This document shows positions 30,260 through 39,537 of a stretch of DNA of 42,075 nucleotides, piece by piece. Both the position numbers and the translations under genes were made by a program. The number at the start of each line of letters is the position of its first letter. The first letter of the stretch is position 1. Below the pieces are notes generated by a model, which was given only the letters and a program-made list of their open reading frames with translations, searched no databases and was not told the DNA's origin. This DNA comes from a virus: the IMG/VR virus record IMGVR_UViG_3300040801_001777, positions 1 to 42,075 of that record. One strand, 5' to 3'.

Positions 30260-30707
30260 GCCCATCACCGAGCGCATCACGCAGGACGTGCTGGCCACGC
30301 TGATGGGTGTCACGCCACTGACCGGCTACACGTTTGATGCGCAGGTGGTGCGCGACGAGCCCAAGCTGGGCCACAGCCGCTACGACGGGCTCGTCATCGT
30401 CCGTGAGAACGAAGAAGAGATGGTGGACAACCCGGCGGCGTTCACGCATGAATGGTTGAAGTCGATGTCGATCGAGGTCTACGCCGTGGGCGATTCCGTG
30501 TCGAGCCTGCGGGCGACCGCGAACGCCCGGATGGCGGACCTGATGGCCGCGCTGCGGGTTGACTTCACGCGGGGTGGCCTAGCGATCGACACGATGATCC
30601 GCCCCCCGACGCAACTGATTCCCGACGAGGGCGGCTACTACGGAGTCGCCGTCAACATCGACGTGCACTACCGCACGCTGGACAACGACCCCTACACCCA
30701 AGGATAG
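30252..30707 (+). CDS. Tail terminator protein (gpU-like)
   Basis: The 151-residue protein begins ITERITQDVLATLMGV, a helix typical of tail terminators, and ends with strands YYGVAVNIDVHYRTLDNDPY, as in the gpU/gp6-like families. It should cap the tail tube and stop its growth. Order (Z-like, terminator, tube) agrees with lambda. It begins within the end of the Z-like gene. Confidence 0.68.
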   Translation: MPEPITERITQDVLATLMGVTPLTGYTFDAQVVRDEPKLGHSRYDGLVIVRENEEEMVDNPAAFTHEWLKSMSIEVYAVGDSVSSLRATANARMADLMAALRVDFTRGGLAIDTMIRPPTQLIPDEGGYYGVAVNIDVHYRTLDNDPYTQG

Positions 30708-30710
30708 ATC

Positions 30711-31664
30711 ATGGCTACCGACCGCCCCCTGCTGCGTCGTCGTCGAGTGTTCGCGGCGGCTCTCGAAACCACCACGGGAACGCCCGTCTCGCTCACGAGC
30801 ACCGAGGCGGAGTTCAATGCCTACGACCGGGAGATCACGCCCGAGGTCAACATGGTCGCCCGCGAAGCGCAGGGCAACCTGGGCCAGCTCGGCGACATCG
30901 CCGGTGCCCGCATGGCCAACATCGCCGTCACTACGTTCCTACACGGCAACTTCGGCTCGGGCCTGCCCTACTGGGCGACCACGCTGCTCGCCGCGTCTGG
31001 CTGGGCGGCCGACGGAGCGACGTACTCCCCGAGCTCCGCCCCTGAAACCACAGTCACGGCGGGCATGTACGAGGACGGCAACGTGCGGCGTGTGGCTGGG
31101 TGCATGTTCAGCTGGACGATGACCTTCAACCCCGGCCAGCCCGTCCGTTGCGACTGGGCGGGCATGGGCAAGATGCTTGAGCCCCAGGCGGCGAGTCTGA
31201 TCGACCGCACGGCCATCGGCGGCACCGAGCCGACGTTTGCGGCGGGCACGCTGACCATCGGCGGCACGGCTTACAAGGTGTCCGAGCTTGTCATCAACGC
31301 GAACAACACGCTACAGATGCGCGAGGACGCCAACGCGGACGACGATGGCGGGCGGTCGGGCAACGGCACGGGCTACCACGCCTGCACCATCGTCAACCGC
31401 GACATCGAGATCACGATGGACGTGGAGGCCCAGCCCAACGGCACGAAGAACTGGACGGAAGACCAGCTCGACGGCGACACCGCCGCCCTGTCGGTCGTTG
31501 TGGGCGCGGACTCCAACAACACCATCACCATTGCCGCCCCGGCGCTTTATCTGAAGAATGTCCAGCCGGGCGACCGCAACGGCATCATGGTGGACAATCT
31601 GACCTGCGGCTGCGCGACCGATTCGGTCGGCGGCGACGACGAACTCACCATCGCGTTTGGCTAA
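30711..31664 (+). CDS. Major tail tube protein
   Basis: The 317-residue protein lies between tail terminator and frameshifting chaperone genes, the invariant position of the tube protein. It begins with a basic arm and GTPVSLTSTEAEFNAYDREITPE, and contains many beta-strands with DIEITMDVEAQPNGT near the end. It is longer than lambda gpV (246), so an extra domain is likely. It polymerises around the tape measure to make the tail tube. Confidence 0.75.
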   Translation: MATDRPLLRRRRVFAAALETTTGTPVSLTSTEAEFNAYDREITPEVNMVAREAQGNLGQLGDIAGARMANIAVTTFLHGNFGSGLPYWATTLLAASGWAADGATYSPSSAPETTVTAGMYEDGNVRRVAGCMFSWTMTFNPGQPVRCDWAGMGKMLEPQAASLIDRTAIGGTEPTFAAGTLTIGGTAYKVSELVINANNTLQMREDANADDDGGRSGNGTGYHACTIVNRDIEITMDVEAQPNGTKNWTEDQLDGDTAALSVVVGADSNNTITIAAPALYLKNVQPGDRNGIMVDNLTCGCATDSVGGDDELTIAFG

Positions 31665-31684
31665 CCCCCAACCCAAGGATAACC

Positions 31685-32020
31685 ATGGGCATCACATTTG
31701 ACCCAAGAGACACGGTAGGGCTTTCTCTGCCGCGCTACGCCGATGACCCCAAAGAGGGTGACCCGGAGCTGACGTTCAAGGTTCCGACGCGGGCGGAGGC
31801 GCGCAAGCTCGACGCCGCGCTCGACCGGGTGCAGGGCGCTGGCGAGAACACCGAGAACGAATCGGCCGCCAAGATTCTCGACGCATGCTTCGACGCGCTG
31901 AAGTCGCTATCGGCCACACCCGAAACGCTCGATGAATTGGTGACCGACGCCGACGTGATTGATTTGGTGATGCGGGTGCGGATGTCGGGGATGCCGGGGC
32001 GGGCCGACCGGGGAAACTGA
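31685..32020 (+). CDS. Tail assembly chaperone G-like (zero-frame product)
   Basis: This 111-residue protein begins ITFDPRDTVGLSLPRYADD and is helical in its second half. It is the equivalent of lambda gpG: position between tube and tape measure genes, and a slippery heptamer directly before its stop. It should coat the tape measure during tail assembly and is not expected in the finished virion. Confidence 0.8.
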   Translation: MGITFDPRDTVGLSLPRYADDPKEGDPELTFKVPTRAEARKLDAALDRVQGAGENTENESAAKILDACFDALKSLSATPETLDELVTDADVIDLVMRVRMSGMPGRADRGN

Positions 32021-32328
32021 CGATCGCCGCCGCCATACGGGCGGGCAAGGTGTGCGGCGATTGCAGGCACGGGCGGTGCCAAGACGCGCCCAATGAACGA
32101 GAGCCTTTAGAGATCGACGTGGACGGCGAGTGGGTCGAAGTGTCCGAATGCCCGCACAAGCGAATCACGCCCGCCGTGGTGGACGTGTGCCGCTGTGCGG
32201 ACGCCTTGGAGGTTGGCCTGCCCCCGGTGGCGGGCGGGCTGATGGATCAGGCTGAAAGCGGTCTGGCCGCGATCGAATACCTCAAGCAACGCGAAGGCGA
32301 ATTGAAGCGAGACGATGGCGAAGCGTGA
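31685..32328 (+). CDS. Tail assembly chaperone GT-like fusion by -1 frameshift
   Basis: Ribosomes slipping back one base at GGGAAAC (32011-32017) would read on from CTG at 32017 to TGA 32326-32328, giving a fusion of about 214 residues. The T-part carries CGDCRHGRC, ECPH and CRC, a likely zinc site. In lambda the GT fusion recruits the tube protein to the G-coated tape measure. Read as two segments, 31685-32017 and 32017-32328. Confidence 0.8.
32011..32061 (+). promoter_or_regulatory. -1 ribosomal frameshift signal
   Basis: The heptamer G-GGA-AAC sits in the correct frame immediately before the zero-frame TGA (32018-32020). Five bases further, ATCGCCGC (32023-32030) pairs with GCGGCGAT (32054-32061), with an inner CGCC/GGCG stem, forming a stimulatory hairpin. 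This is the classical arrangement seen in lambda G-T. Confidence 0.85.
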
Positions 32329-33853
32329 ACTCGACATTGTGCTGAACGGCAAGGACCGGGTGTCCACCACCCTGGGCCGAGTCGAGCAGCGGCTGGGCAA
32401 GTTCATGAAGGTGGCTGGCGCGGCTGCTGCTGCTGCAACTGCGGCAGCATCGGTCGCGATAGCAAGCGGGATTCGCGAGCAGCTTGCCGCCGTTGATTCG
32501 CTGGCGAAGTCTGCGGACCGGCTCGGCTTGACGACGGAGGCGCTCGCGGGCCTTCAACACGGTGCCAAGCTGGCGGGCGTCGAGGTTGGCACGCTTGAGA
32601 TGGCGATGCAGCGGATGACCCGCCGTGTGGCCGAGGCGGCGCAAGGGCAGGGCTCGGCGTTGAGCGCCCTCGCCGAGCTCAATCTGGATGCCGAGCGGCT
32701 AAACCAGCTCGCCCCGGACGCCGCCCTGCGTCGGATCGCGGACGCCATGAGCGACGTTCAAGGCGAGGGCGATCGGGTGCGGCTCGCGTTCAAGCTGTTC
32801 GACAGCGAAGGCGTCGGCTTGCTCAACCTGATCGAAGACGGGGCCGATGGCATCCGCGAAGCATCGGCGGAGGCGCGTGAGCTTGGCCTGACGATGAGCC
32901 GGGACACGGCGGCGGGGATCGAGGCGGCAAACGACGCGAGCGAGCGTTTCGAGGCCGCCTGGCGGGGCATCACGCGGCAACTCGCGGCCGCGGCCGCGCC
33001 CTTGATGGAGGGCCTCGCCGAGCTGGTAGTCGAGCAGCGCAAAGTTTTGCACACCGACCCAATCACCACCGCCTTTTCGGCGGACGACGTGAAGGCGCTG
33101 CCCGCCGCGATGCGGGAGCGGGCCCGCGACCTGCGCGACGAGCTGGCTCGCCTTGAACACCTGGAGCGTCAAATCGCAACCGCGTTGGTGCCCGAGACGG
33201 CGTACGCGCTTGAGGTCGATGGGGTGCTGGTTCGGTTGGAAGGGCGACTGCAACGCGCCGCGGCGATCCGCATGGAGCTGGAATCGCTCGAAAGCGAGGC
33301 GGCAGACTTTGCCGCCGGGCCGCGTGGGCCGGGGGTGCTGGAGAAGGTGGGCGCGTCGCTCGCCGACCAGCTGCGGACGACGGCCGACGCCGCCCGGCAG
33401 GCGATGAGCGGCATGGCCCGCGAGATCGCTACCGAGTATCGAGACGCGCGTTTGGAGATGAATCATTTCGCTGAGGACGTTGAGCGCGCAACACGCACGC
33501 CGATGGAGACGCTTCAGGCTGAGGTTGACAAGCTGAAGCTCGCCCTGGCGGGAGGGTTCCTGGGCGACGAGACGTTCCAGCGTGGCATTCAGCGGGCCAT
33601 CCGCCAATTCCACGACGAAACCCGAGACGGGGCGAGCCCGCACCGCCACTCCCCCGGCGGCCCCACCCTCGACACCAACCGGTTCACCACCGGCATCGGC
33701 AACCGCCAGCGAGAAGACCGCCGGGCCGAGCAGGCGTTGCGGCTGGCGAAGGAGACGGCGGCCGCTTCGAAAGAGCAAGCCGAGGCAACCCGCGAACTTC
33801 TCGACCGCCTGGGCGTGCCCACCCCCGTCGTCCTGGGGCTGGGGCTTAACTGA
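32315..33853 (+). CDS. Tape measure protein
   Basis: The 512-residue protein has an alanine-rich hydrophobic stretch near the N-terminus (about residues 30-50) and long amphipathic helices with heptad patterns throughout, as in tape measure proteins. It directly follows the chaperone pair. Using the usual relation of about 0.15 nm of tail per residue, a tail near 75-80 nm is expected; that is an estimate. It overlaps the T-part by 14 nt. Confidence 0.82.
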   Translation: MAKRELDIVLNGKDRVSTTLGRVEQRLGKFMKVAGAAAAAATAAASVAIASGIREQLAAVDSLAKSADRLGLTTEALAGLQHGAKLAGVEVGTLEMAMQRMTRRVAEAAQGQGSALSALAELNLDAERLNQLAPDAALRRIADAMSDVQGEGDRVRLAFKLFDSEGVGLLNLIEDGADGIREASAEARELGLTMSRDTAAGIEAANDASERFEAAWRGITRQLAAAAAPLMEGLAELVVEQRKVLHTDPITTAFSADDVKALPAAMRERARDLRDELARLEHLERQIATALVPETAYALEVDGVLVRLEGRLQRAAAIRMELESLESEAADFAAGPRGPGVLEKVGASLADQLRTTADAARQAMSGMAREIATEYRDARLEMNHFAEDVERATRTPMETLQAEVDKLKLALAGGFLGDETFQRGIQRAIRQFHDETRDGASPHRHSPGGPTLDTNRFTTGIGNRQREDRRAEQALRLAKETAAASKEQAEATRELLDRLGVPTPVVLGLGLN

Positions 33854-33854
33854 C

Positions 33855-34796
33855 ATGCCAGTCGTCTTCACCCGCCGGGGCAGCAACGAGACTTCGACCA
33901 CGCAATGGAGCTCCCGCACGCGCGTGTTGGAATGGGACGCCTACCCCGCCGCCACCGGCGACGAGGTGGAGCAGTCGCCGAATCGCCCGGTGCTGCTCAA
34001 CGACCCGCACCCCGACAACCCGGGCCTGAACCTACGCGCCCGCACGATCGCCGTGTCGCGGGTGAACAACTCCGGGCTGTTCCGTTATCGGGTGGTATTC
34101 GAAGACCCGACGCAAAGCCAGGACGGGGGCGTGCAGCAAGACCCGGACAACCCGCTGTCCGCCCCACTGCGATTCGAGTGGGGCACGGCCACCAACGCCG
34201 AGCCGATCGACCGGGACACCAACGGCAACGCCATCGTCAACTCGGCCGGCGTCGCGTTCGATCAGCCCCCCCAGCGCGATTACACGTCGGACATCCTGAC
34301 CATCACCCGCAACGTGGCGAGCTTCGATTACCCGAGGGCGAAGGCGTTCCGCGACACGGTCAATAGCGGCGAGTGGCGGGGGGCACTACCCCAAGAGGCC
34401 CGGTGCCTGTCGATCCTGCCGACGACGATCTACACCGAGTCGTCGAGCTACGTCGAGGAACGGGCGACGTTCGAGATTCGCAAGATCGACACGTGGGGCG
34501 AGAAACCCCACCAGCTCCGCATCCTGGATCAAGGGACGTATGCCTACGTCAGCACCGACAGCGGCACCCGCAAGGTCAAGCTGTACGACGCCAGCGGTGG
34601 CGAGCTGACCGAGGACGTGCGCCTCAACGGCAACGGGATTCCGCTAGAGGACGGGTTCACGATCAAAGACGACGACGACCCGTCGTTCGTTCGCGGGTCG
34701 GTGCCCCGCGGCGCGACCCTTGAGACGACACCCGACGCGGTCTACCTGCGTTACGACCGCTACCCCGCACGCGACTTCAACTCACTAGGGATTTGA
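33855..34796 (+). CDS. Tail-tip-region protein, 313 residues
   Basis: A beta-rich protein with no family I can name. Segments such as ARTIAVSRVNNSGLFRYRVVFEDP and YVEERATFEIRKIDTW suggest stacked beta domains. Its place after the tape measure suggests a distal tail or tail-tip role. ATG 33855 follows the tape measure stop by one base. Confidence 0.6.
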   Translation: MPVVFTRRGSNETSTTQWSSRTRVLEWDAYPAATGDEVEQSPNRPVLLNDPHPDNPGLNLRARTIAVSRVNNSGLFRYRVVFEDPTQSQDGGVQQDPDNPLSAPLRFEWGTATNAEPIDRDTNGNAIVNSAGVAFDQPPQRDYTSDILTITRNVASFDYPRAKAFRDTVNSGEWRGALPQEARCLSILPTTIYTESSSYVEERATFEIRKIDTWGEKPHQLRILDQGTYAYVSTDSGTRKVKLYDASGGELTEDVRLNGNGIPLEDGFTIKDDDDPSFVRGSVPRGATLETTPDAVYLRYDRYPARDFNSLGI

Positions 34797-34797
34797 C

Positions 34798-35748
34798 ATG
34801 GCCATCAAACTTTGGCGCGGCGGCGCTTCGGGCGCAACCGATGACGCGAGTGTGGCGGCGAACTGGTCGCCGTCGGGCGTGCCCACCACCGGCGACGACG
34901 TTTATTTCGATTCCAACTCCAACGGCTACGACGTACAGGCGGGCTTGTCGGGCTCGGGTTCGCTTGAGTCGGTCGCCCTATCTTCGATTCACTTCCTGGA
35001 CACCTTCACGCGGCTCGTGGGCACCGAGACGAGCCCGCTGGCATGCGACGCCGACAACGTCTACATCCACGAGGCCACGGGGTCGCCAAGCGCGGCGGGT
35101 TCGCGCCGCATCAACCTCGATCTCGGCTCGAATCAAGCCAACGTCGTCGTCTACGGGTCGGCCTCGACCACGGCCGATGTTGGCCTGCCCCAGGTGCGAA
35201 TCATCGGCACCAACGCGAGCAACACGCTCTATGCGACGGGCAACGCATCCGTCGGGGTTGCGGTGGGCGACGCGACGGAGGTGGCGACGTTCGCCAGCAT
35301 CAACACCGCCCGCGACGCCAACGGCAACGCACCGACAATCCAGCTTGGCGCGGGCTGCACGCTCACGACGATCGAGGCGGGGGCGGGCGTCACGATCAAT
35401 CAGGGCGCGAACGTGACGACGGCGGTGGTGTCGGGGACGTATCGCGCCCAAGGCACGGCGACGCACGGCACGCTTGAGGTAAGGGACGGCGGGGTGTGTC
35501 GGTACAACTCCACGGGGACGATCACCACGCTTGAGGTGCACGGCGGGGGCGCGATGGACTTCTCGGGCGACCCGCAACCCAAGACCGTGACGAATTGCGT
35601 TCTGTCCCAGGGCGCGTCGCTCCACCTGAACAACGGCAATCCGCTGAGCATCACCTTCACCAACGACATCGACCTGGACAAGTGCGGCGTGGGGGACGTG
35701 ACGCTGACGACCTGGCCCGACATCACCGTGGGCCTCTCGGCGATCTAA
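34798..35748 (+). CDS. Beta-solenoid surface/fibre protein
   Basis: The 316-residue protein begins with NWSPSGVPTTGDDVYFDS, a motif common at the N-terminus of beta-helix surface proteins of environmental bacteria, and continues with repeating short strands rich in G, N, T and V (TLEVRDGGVCRYNSTGTI, TLEVHGGGAMDFSG). It is probably a fibre or capsid-exterior beta-solenoid involved in attachment. It begins one base after the previous stop. Confidence 0.6.
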   Translation: MAIKLWRGGASGATDDASVAANWSPSGVPTTGDDVYFDSNSNGYDVQAGLSGSGSLESVALSSIHFLDTFTRLVGTETSPLACDADNVYIHEATGSPSAAGSRRINLDLGSNQANVVVYGSASTTADVGLPQVRIIGTNASNTLYATGNASVGVAVGDATEVATFASINTARDANGNAPTIQLGAGCTLTTIEAGAGVTINQGANVTTAVVSGTYRAQGTATHGTLEVRDGGVCRYNSTGTITTLEVHGGGAMDFSGDPQPKTVTNCVLSQGASLHLNNGNPLSITFTNDIDLDKCGVGDVTLTTWPDITVGLSAI

Positions 35749-35751
35749 ACC

Positions 35752-36195
35752 GTGACGCAGCCCGTGTACTTGCTTACTGAGCCCGACGTTCGGGCGCTGC
35801 TGCTGCACGCGCGCAAGCTCGGCAACATTCACGGGCCGGGCGTGTCGCATCGGCCCGACTCGATCGCCATCGCCCCGCCCGCGGGCAGAACCAAGCGGGT
35901 GTCGGGCGGGCAGACGCAGAGTGTCTTCCCCGTCCGCCTCGTCGTCGCGTCGGGCGAGAACGGCGACGACAGCACCGCCCCGAACTGGCAATACGACCTG
36001 TACCCGATCGACTCCGACACGGGCGCGGGCGACCCGATCGCCGAATCGAAGACGCCAGTGAAGCCACGCGCCAAGGGCATCCACCTGCAACCCGACCCGT
36101 TGATCGGGCTGGCCTATCGAGACGCCGACGGCATCCAGCTCATGGACGCGATGGAAGTGATCGACACCGACCCCGACCCCTGCGACACGCCATGA
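35752..36195 (+). CDS. Hypothetical virion-region protein, 147 residues
   Basis: It starts at GTG 35752 and ends overlapping the next ATG. The middle (VFPVRLVVASGENGDDSTAPNWQYDLYPID) looks like an immunoglobulin-like or OB beta-domain, often found in fibre assemblies of such phages. Function unknown. Confidence 0.6.
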   Translation: MTQPVYLLTEPDVRALLLHARKLGNIHGPGVSHRPDSIAIAPPAGRTKRVSGGQTQSVFPVRLVVASGENGDDSTAPNWQYDLYPIDSDTGAGDPIAESKTPVKPRAKGIHLQPDPLIGLAYRDADGIQLMDAMEVIDTDPDPCDTP

Positions 36196-38363
36196 GCATC
36201 CGACTCGACAGCAACGGGCGGGCGAGGCTTAACGCGGACGGGCGGGCGCATACGTCGTCGATTCTGCCCCCCTGCGGCAGTTGCGGCGTCACCTGCGGGG
36301 GCGGCACCCAACGGCTCTACGGGGACTTCTCGCCCGGCACGCTGGCCGACGACCTGGTCATCCCGTTTTTCAACGTGGTGCCCGGCCCGAGCGGGCCACT
36401 GCACGTCGTCGATGAATACCTCGACAACGCCATGTACGCCCAGTGGCACAGCCTCACTCGCGGCGATGTCGCTCGGTATTTCCCGCTCGGCTACGGGGGT
36501 GGGTATGGCGTGTCGAGCGACGACGTTGAGCAGCTTTGCGCGGGTGGTGGGGATCAGCCGTGGCTTGTTCGATACAACGACGTGGACGGCTTGGCGCTGG
36601 ATGCGCCGTGCCTTTTCGCGACCTTCGATCCACACTGCCACCTGACGACGCCGGCGACACGCATGGAGATTGGCGGAGGGGTCAGCCGCGATCTGCGGAC
36701 GGGCGTGCATTGGGAGATTTGGTGGGATTACGACGGCGGCGAAATATACGTCTCTGCCTACAGCAATGCGACGCCCTACGTCGATGACTACGCGATTCGT
36801 GATGGCGTTGAGCTGCCCGATGACTACGAGGCCCCGGACGAATGCCCGCCGTCTGAGGCATTCTTCGAGCGGGTGGCGAGTAACCGACTTGGCGCGTGGG
36901 CGATCGGCAGCTATCTGGGCCAACCCTATCCCATTCGCAGCTTCCCCGTGCTGCTGTTCCGCGGCAGCGTCAGCATCCCCAGCGGATACCGCGACGGCTC
37001 TGACAACATCCTCCTGCCTGTCACGATCAACAACGAGTTGACGACGGGGATGCTGGGCACGTTTACCGACGTGTGGGCGCAGCGACCGGGCTTTGAGGTT
37101 CGCCTGGTCGCCCATGCGGGCGGGTCGCTGACCATCCTGCCTGACGTGGTCACATGCCCGGAATCAAGCGCCGACGTGACGGACGCGAAGTATGCCCTAG
37201 CGGACTTTTCTCAGGCGGCGGCCCAGCAACCGACCGGGCTGATCGACATCACAATCAACTGCGATGGCGGGCCGCAGACGCCCCTGCCCCCCGCTCCGAC
37301 CGACCCTTGCGACATCATCTGCTTCGCCACCGGCCTGCCCCCCGCCGACTGCGATCCGGGCAACTGCCCGCCCGTCCCCTACCCGTGCCCCTACGTCTGT
37401 GCCGACGGCTCGATCCCCGACGGGTGTGACCCCAAGAACTGCCCGAACGCGGGCAACATCGGCGAGCGGCGTTGGTATCAGTGCATCGACTGCTGCACGG
37501 GGGGCAACCTGCTCGCGGCGGTCTTGCTGCCCGCCAAGTCGCCCATCGACGCGGGCCGCATCACGCTCGACGGCGAGGATTACTGCGTGGGGCTCAGGCG
37601 CGATCGGGGGTGGCCCGAGGACAACAGGCCGAGCCAGTGGGAGCCCGTGACGTTGGCCAACCCGGTGACGGGCGGCTGCGGCACGAACGGCATCAACATC
37701 GAGTCGAAGGCGGGGGTGAAGTGCTGCGAGCTGTGGACGCTGACCCCATGCGACGGCGGGGGTTCGATCGTGACGGACACCGACCTGTCCGACGCCATCG
37801 GCACGGCGACGGGTGGGGGGAATCAGATCGTAGAGATTGATTCGACGAGCGAGTGCTACACCGTGGTTGAGGGCGGGTCGGGGACGGCGGTGAGCCTGGG
37901 CGGCGTGACGCTGCATGACACGTGCGAAATCTGTGAGTCTTGCGACTTGTGCGACTTCGCTGAAACCTACACGCTTGAAGCCGCCAGCATTCTTGGCGAA
38001 ACCCCGCCATGCACGGGCACCATCATCGTCGCCAACTACAGCGACTGCGAAAACGCTAGTGCGGCTTCACAGGAATTCCAATGGGGAAGCCCGTCGCCCG
38101 ACACACTTAGTTGCAAGAGCGGGTCGCGTCCCCACGGCGCGGGCTGGAACGCTTCGGCCCAGCGATGGGAGGCGTGGGTCCGACGCGGATCAAGCCCGAA
38201 CGGCAACTACGCCATCCTTACAAAGGCCGGCGAGTGCCGAGACGGCCCGACCGGCACTTACGACACACCCCTCGGCGGCAGCCCGTTCGTTGGCACGACC
38301 GACGTTACCCCGCCCGGGTCTTCGTATTACACCGAAACCGCACGATCGATCGTTGTCTCATGA
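36192..38363 (+). CDS. Large cysteine-rich tail adhesin-like protein
   Basis: At 723 residues this is the longest protein here. It opens with a short repeat-like start (SIRLDSNGRARLNADGRAHT) and CGSCGVTCGG. A long beta-rich region follows, then a Pro/Cys-rich stretch (CDIICFATGLPPADCDPG, YPCPYVCADGSIPDGC, CDPKNCP) and two further Cys-rich segments (CEICESCDLCDF). The spacing could support metal sites or disulfide-stabilised loops. It lies at the end of the tail operon, where receptor-binding proteins usually are. The next ATG overlaps its stop. Confidence 0.62.
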   Translation: MSIRLDSNGRARLNADGRAHTSSILPPCGSCGVTCGGGTQRLYGDFSPGTLADDLVIPFFNVVPGPSGPLHVVDEYLDNAMYAQWHSLTRGDVARYFPLGYGGGYGVSSDDVEQLCAGGGDQPWLVRYNDVDGLALDAPCLFATFDPHCHLTTPATRMEIGGGVSRDLRTGVHWEIWWDYDGGEIYVSAYSNATPYVDDYAIRDGVELPDDYEAPDECPPSEAFFERVASNRLGAWAIGSYLGQPYPIRSFPVLLFRGSVSIPSGYRDGSDNILLPVTINNELTTGMLGTFTDVWAQRPGFEVRLVAHAGGSLTILPDVVTCPESSADVTDAKYALADFSQAAAQQPTGLIDITINCDGGPQTPLPPAPTDPCDIICFATGLPPADCDPGNCPPVPYPCPYVCADGSIPDGCDPKNCPNAGNIGERRWYQCIDCCTGGNLLAAVLLPAKSPIDAGRITLDGEDYCVGLRRDRGWPEDNRPSQWEPVTLANPVTGGCGTNGINIESKAGVKCCELWTLTPCDGGGSIVTDTDLSDAIGTATGGGNQIVEIDSTSECYTVVEGGSGTAVSLGGVTLHDTCEICESCDLCDFAETYTLEAASILGETPPCTGTIIVANYSDCENASAASQEFQWGSPSPDTLSCKSGSRPHGAGWNASAQRWEAWVRRGSSPNGNYAILTKAGECRDGPTGTYDTPLGGSPFVGTTDVTPPGSSYYTETARSIVVS

Positions 38364-38815
38364 CACCTGCCACCCTCCAACGACAGCACGCCAAGGGACT
38401 CATCAGCGACGCCCTCAAGGCCGACATTGAGGCCAACGGGCACGTCATCACGCCCGCGCTGCAAGCCCGGCTCAACGACGAAGTGACGGTGGCGATGCGG
38501 GCCACCCATCCCAAGCGCTCCACCCTCGGCCAAATCACCCACGCCACCAAGTCCACCATTCAAACCCAGCTGCTCCGCCAGCATCGCACGACAGACGATG
38601 AGTACCGGGCGCGCCTCGACACCTGCAAGGCGTGCCCGTCGGGCGTCGTCCAGCTCACCCGAGACGGCGAGCCGTGGACGTGCGGCACCATGCTCAAAGA
38701 GTCGAGAGAAGCGGGCCGCAAGACGTGCGGCTGCGTGCTGACAGCCAAAGCGATAGACAGACGAGAAGCGTGCCCCAACGGGTACTGGCCAACACTGAAG
38801 CCATCAGCCGAGTAG
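38360..38815 (+). CDS. Cysteine-rich small protein, 151 residues
   Basis: A helical N-terminal half (LQRQHAKGLISDALKADIEAN) is followed by CKACPSG, CGTM, CGCV and CPNGYW, resembling the C-terminal zinc-binding pattern of some phage tail-associated proteins. It is linked to the adhesin gene by an ATGA overlap. Function unknown. Confidence 0.62.
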   Translation: MTPATLQRQHAKGLISDALKADIEANGHVITPALQARLNDEVTVAMRATHPKRSTLGQITHATKSTIQTQLLRQHRTTDDEYRARLDTCKACPSGVVQLTRDGEPWTCGTMLKESREAGRKTCGCVLTAKAIDRREACPNGYWPTLKPSAE

Positions 38816-38820
38816 TACCC

Positions 38821-39186
38821 ATGACCGACATCAATCAAATCGCCAAGGATCAGCCCGTGCTCGTCGCCATCCTCGCGCTGGCGGCGATCGTGTTCGGCCC
38901 GCCCCTGGTGAGCCAGTGGGTGAGCGGGACCGCCAACACCATCGAAGTGCTCAAGACCGAGCAAGCCAAGATGCAGGGGCAGATCGAGCTGATGGCCATG
39001 CGAATCGGGATCGTGGCCGAAGGGCAAGACGACATCCTCGCCGAATTACGCAGCCGAACCGCCAGCCGATTCACCAAGGAAGAGCACGACACCTACACCG
39101 ACGCCCAGCGCGAACGCGACAGCATGCAGAACGACAGGCTGCTCGATTACGAGCGGCGGCTGAGGGACCTGGAGGGTCGGCCGTGA
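38821..39186 (+). CDS. Membrane protein with coiled coil, holin-like
   Basis: This 121-residue protein has one hydrophobic segment (about residues 13-32, VLVAILALAAIVFGPPLV), then a long amphipathic helix and a charged C-terminus. Size and topology are compatible with a class III-like holin or a membrane anchor, at the end of the late operon. No endolysin is adjacent. Confidence 0.58.
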   Translation: MTDINQIAKDQPVLVAILALAAIVFGPPLVSQWVSGTANTIEVLKTEQAKMQGQIELMAMRIGIVAEGQDDILAELRSRTASRFTKEEHDTYTDAQRERDSMQNDRLLDYERRLRDLEGRP

Positions 39187-39220
39187 AGGGGAGGGGGTAT
39201 CGCGTCTCTGAGGGCTTTGC

Positions 39221-39253
39221 GGCTAGACCCCATTGATAGGCCAGCGTTTTTTT
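39221..39253 (+). terminator. Terminator-like hairpin at end of late operon
   Basis: GGCTA (39221-39225) can pair with the TAGGCC region near 39237-39242 with one bulge, and a run of seven T follows at 39247-39253. It would end late transcription before the convergent minus-strand genes. The hairpin includes a 15-bp element repeated at 39793. Confidence 0.5.
39222..39236. repeat. 15-bp repeat GCTAGACCCCATTGA, copy 1
   Basis: Identical to 39793-39807. The two copies flank the minus-strand pair of genes. The right copy lies inside the divergent promoter/operator region. Confidence 0.85.
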
Positions 39254-39276
39254 GAGCCTATTTCGGGCATGGGGGG

Positions 39277-39528
39277 TTAAGGCCGCCGTTTGGCGGCGTC
39301 CATGATGCACAAAATGTGCAAGATGACGCCGGGCACGATCAGCAGAAAGTAGCCCACGACTGTCAGCAGGAACCAGAACACGCCCGATATCGCGCGCCCA
39401 TCGACAAGCTGGCCCAGCCCTGGGCACAAGAACGAGCAGAGCCCCGGCACGGGGCCGCCGCCAGAGGGTTGGCCGGGGGATTGGACATATACGACTTGAG
39501 GCTGTTCGCGTGTGGTGCTTTTTGCCAT
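39277..39528 (-). CDS. Small TM2-like membrane protein
   Basis: The 83-residue protein has a soluble N-terminus (REQPQVVYVQSPGQPSGGG), then GLCSFLCPGLGQLVDGRAISG and two hydrophobic stretches (FWFLLTVVGYFLLIV, GVILHILCIMDA). The layout recalls TM2-domain proteins of bacteria. It lies 9 nt downstream of the minus-strand HTH gene and is probably co-transcribed with it. A membrane protein expressed with a repressor-type gene suggests lysogenic conversion or superinfection exclusion (inference). Confidence 0.7.
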   Translation of the reverse strand: MAKSTTREQPQVVYVQSPGQPSGGGPVPGLCSFLCPGLGQLVDGRAISGVFWFLLTVVGYFLLIVPGVILHILCIMDAAKRRP

Positions 39529-39537
39529 GCGTCGATT

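Noticed and set aside
34978-36090. 370-residue minus-strand ORF opposite tail genes
   Set aside because: Arginine/valine-rich shadow of the plus-strand beta-solenoid and following gene.
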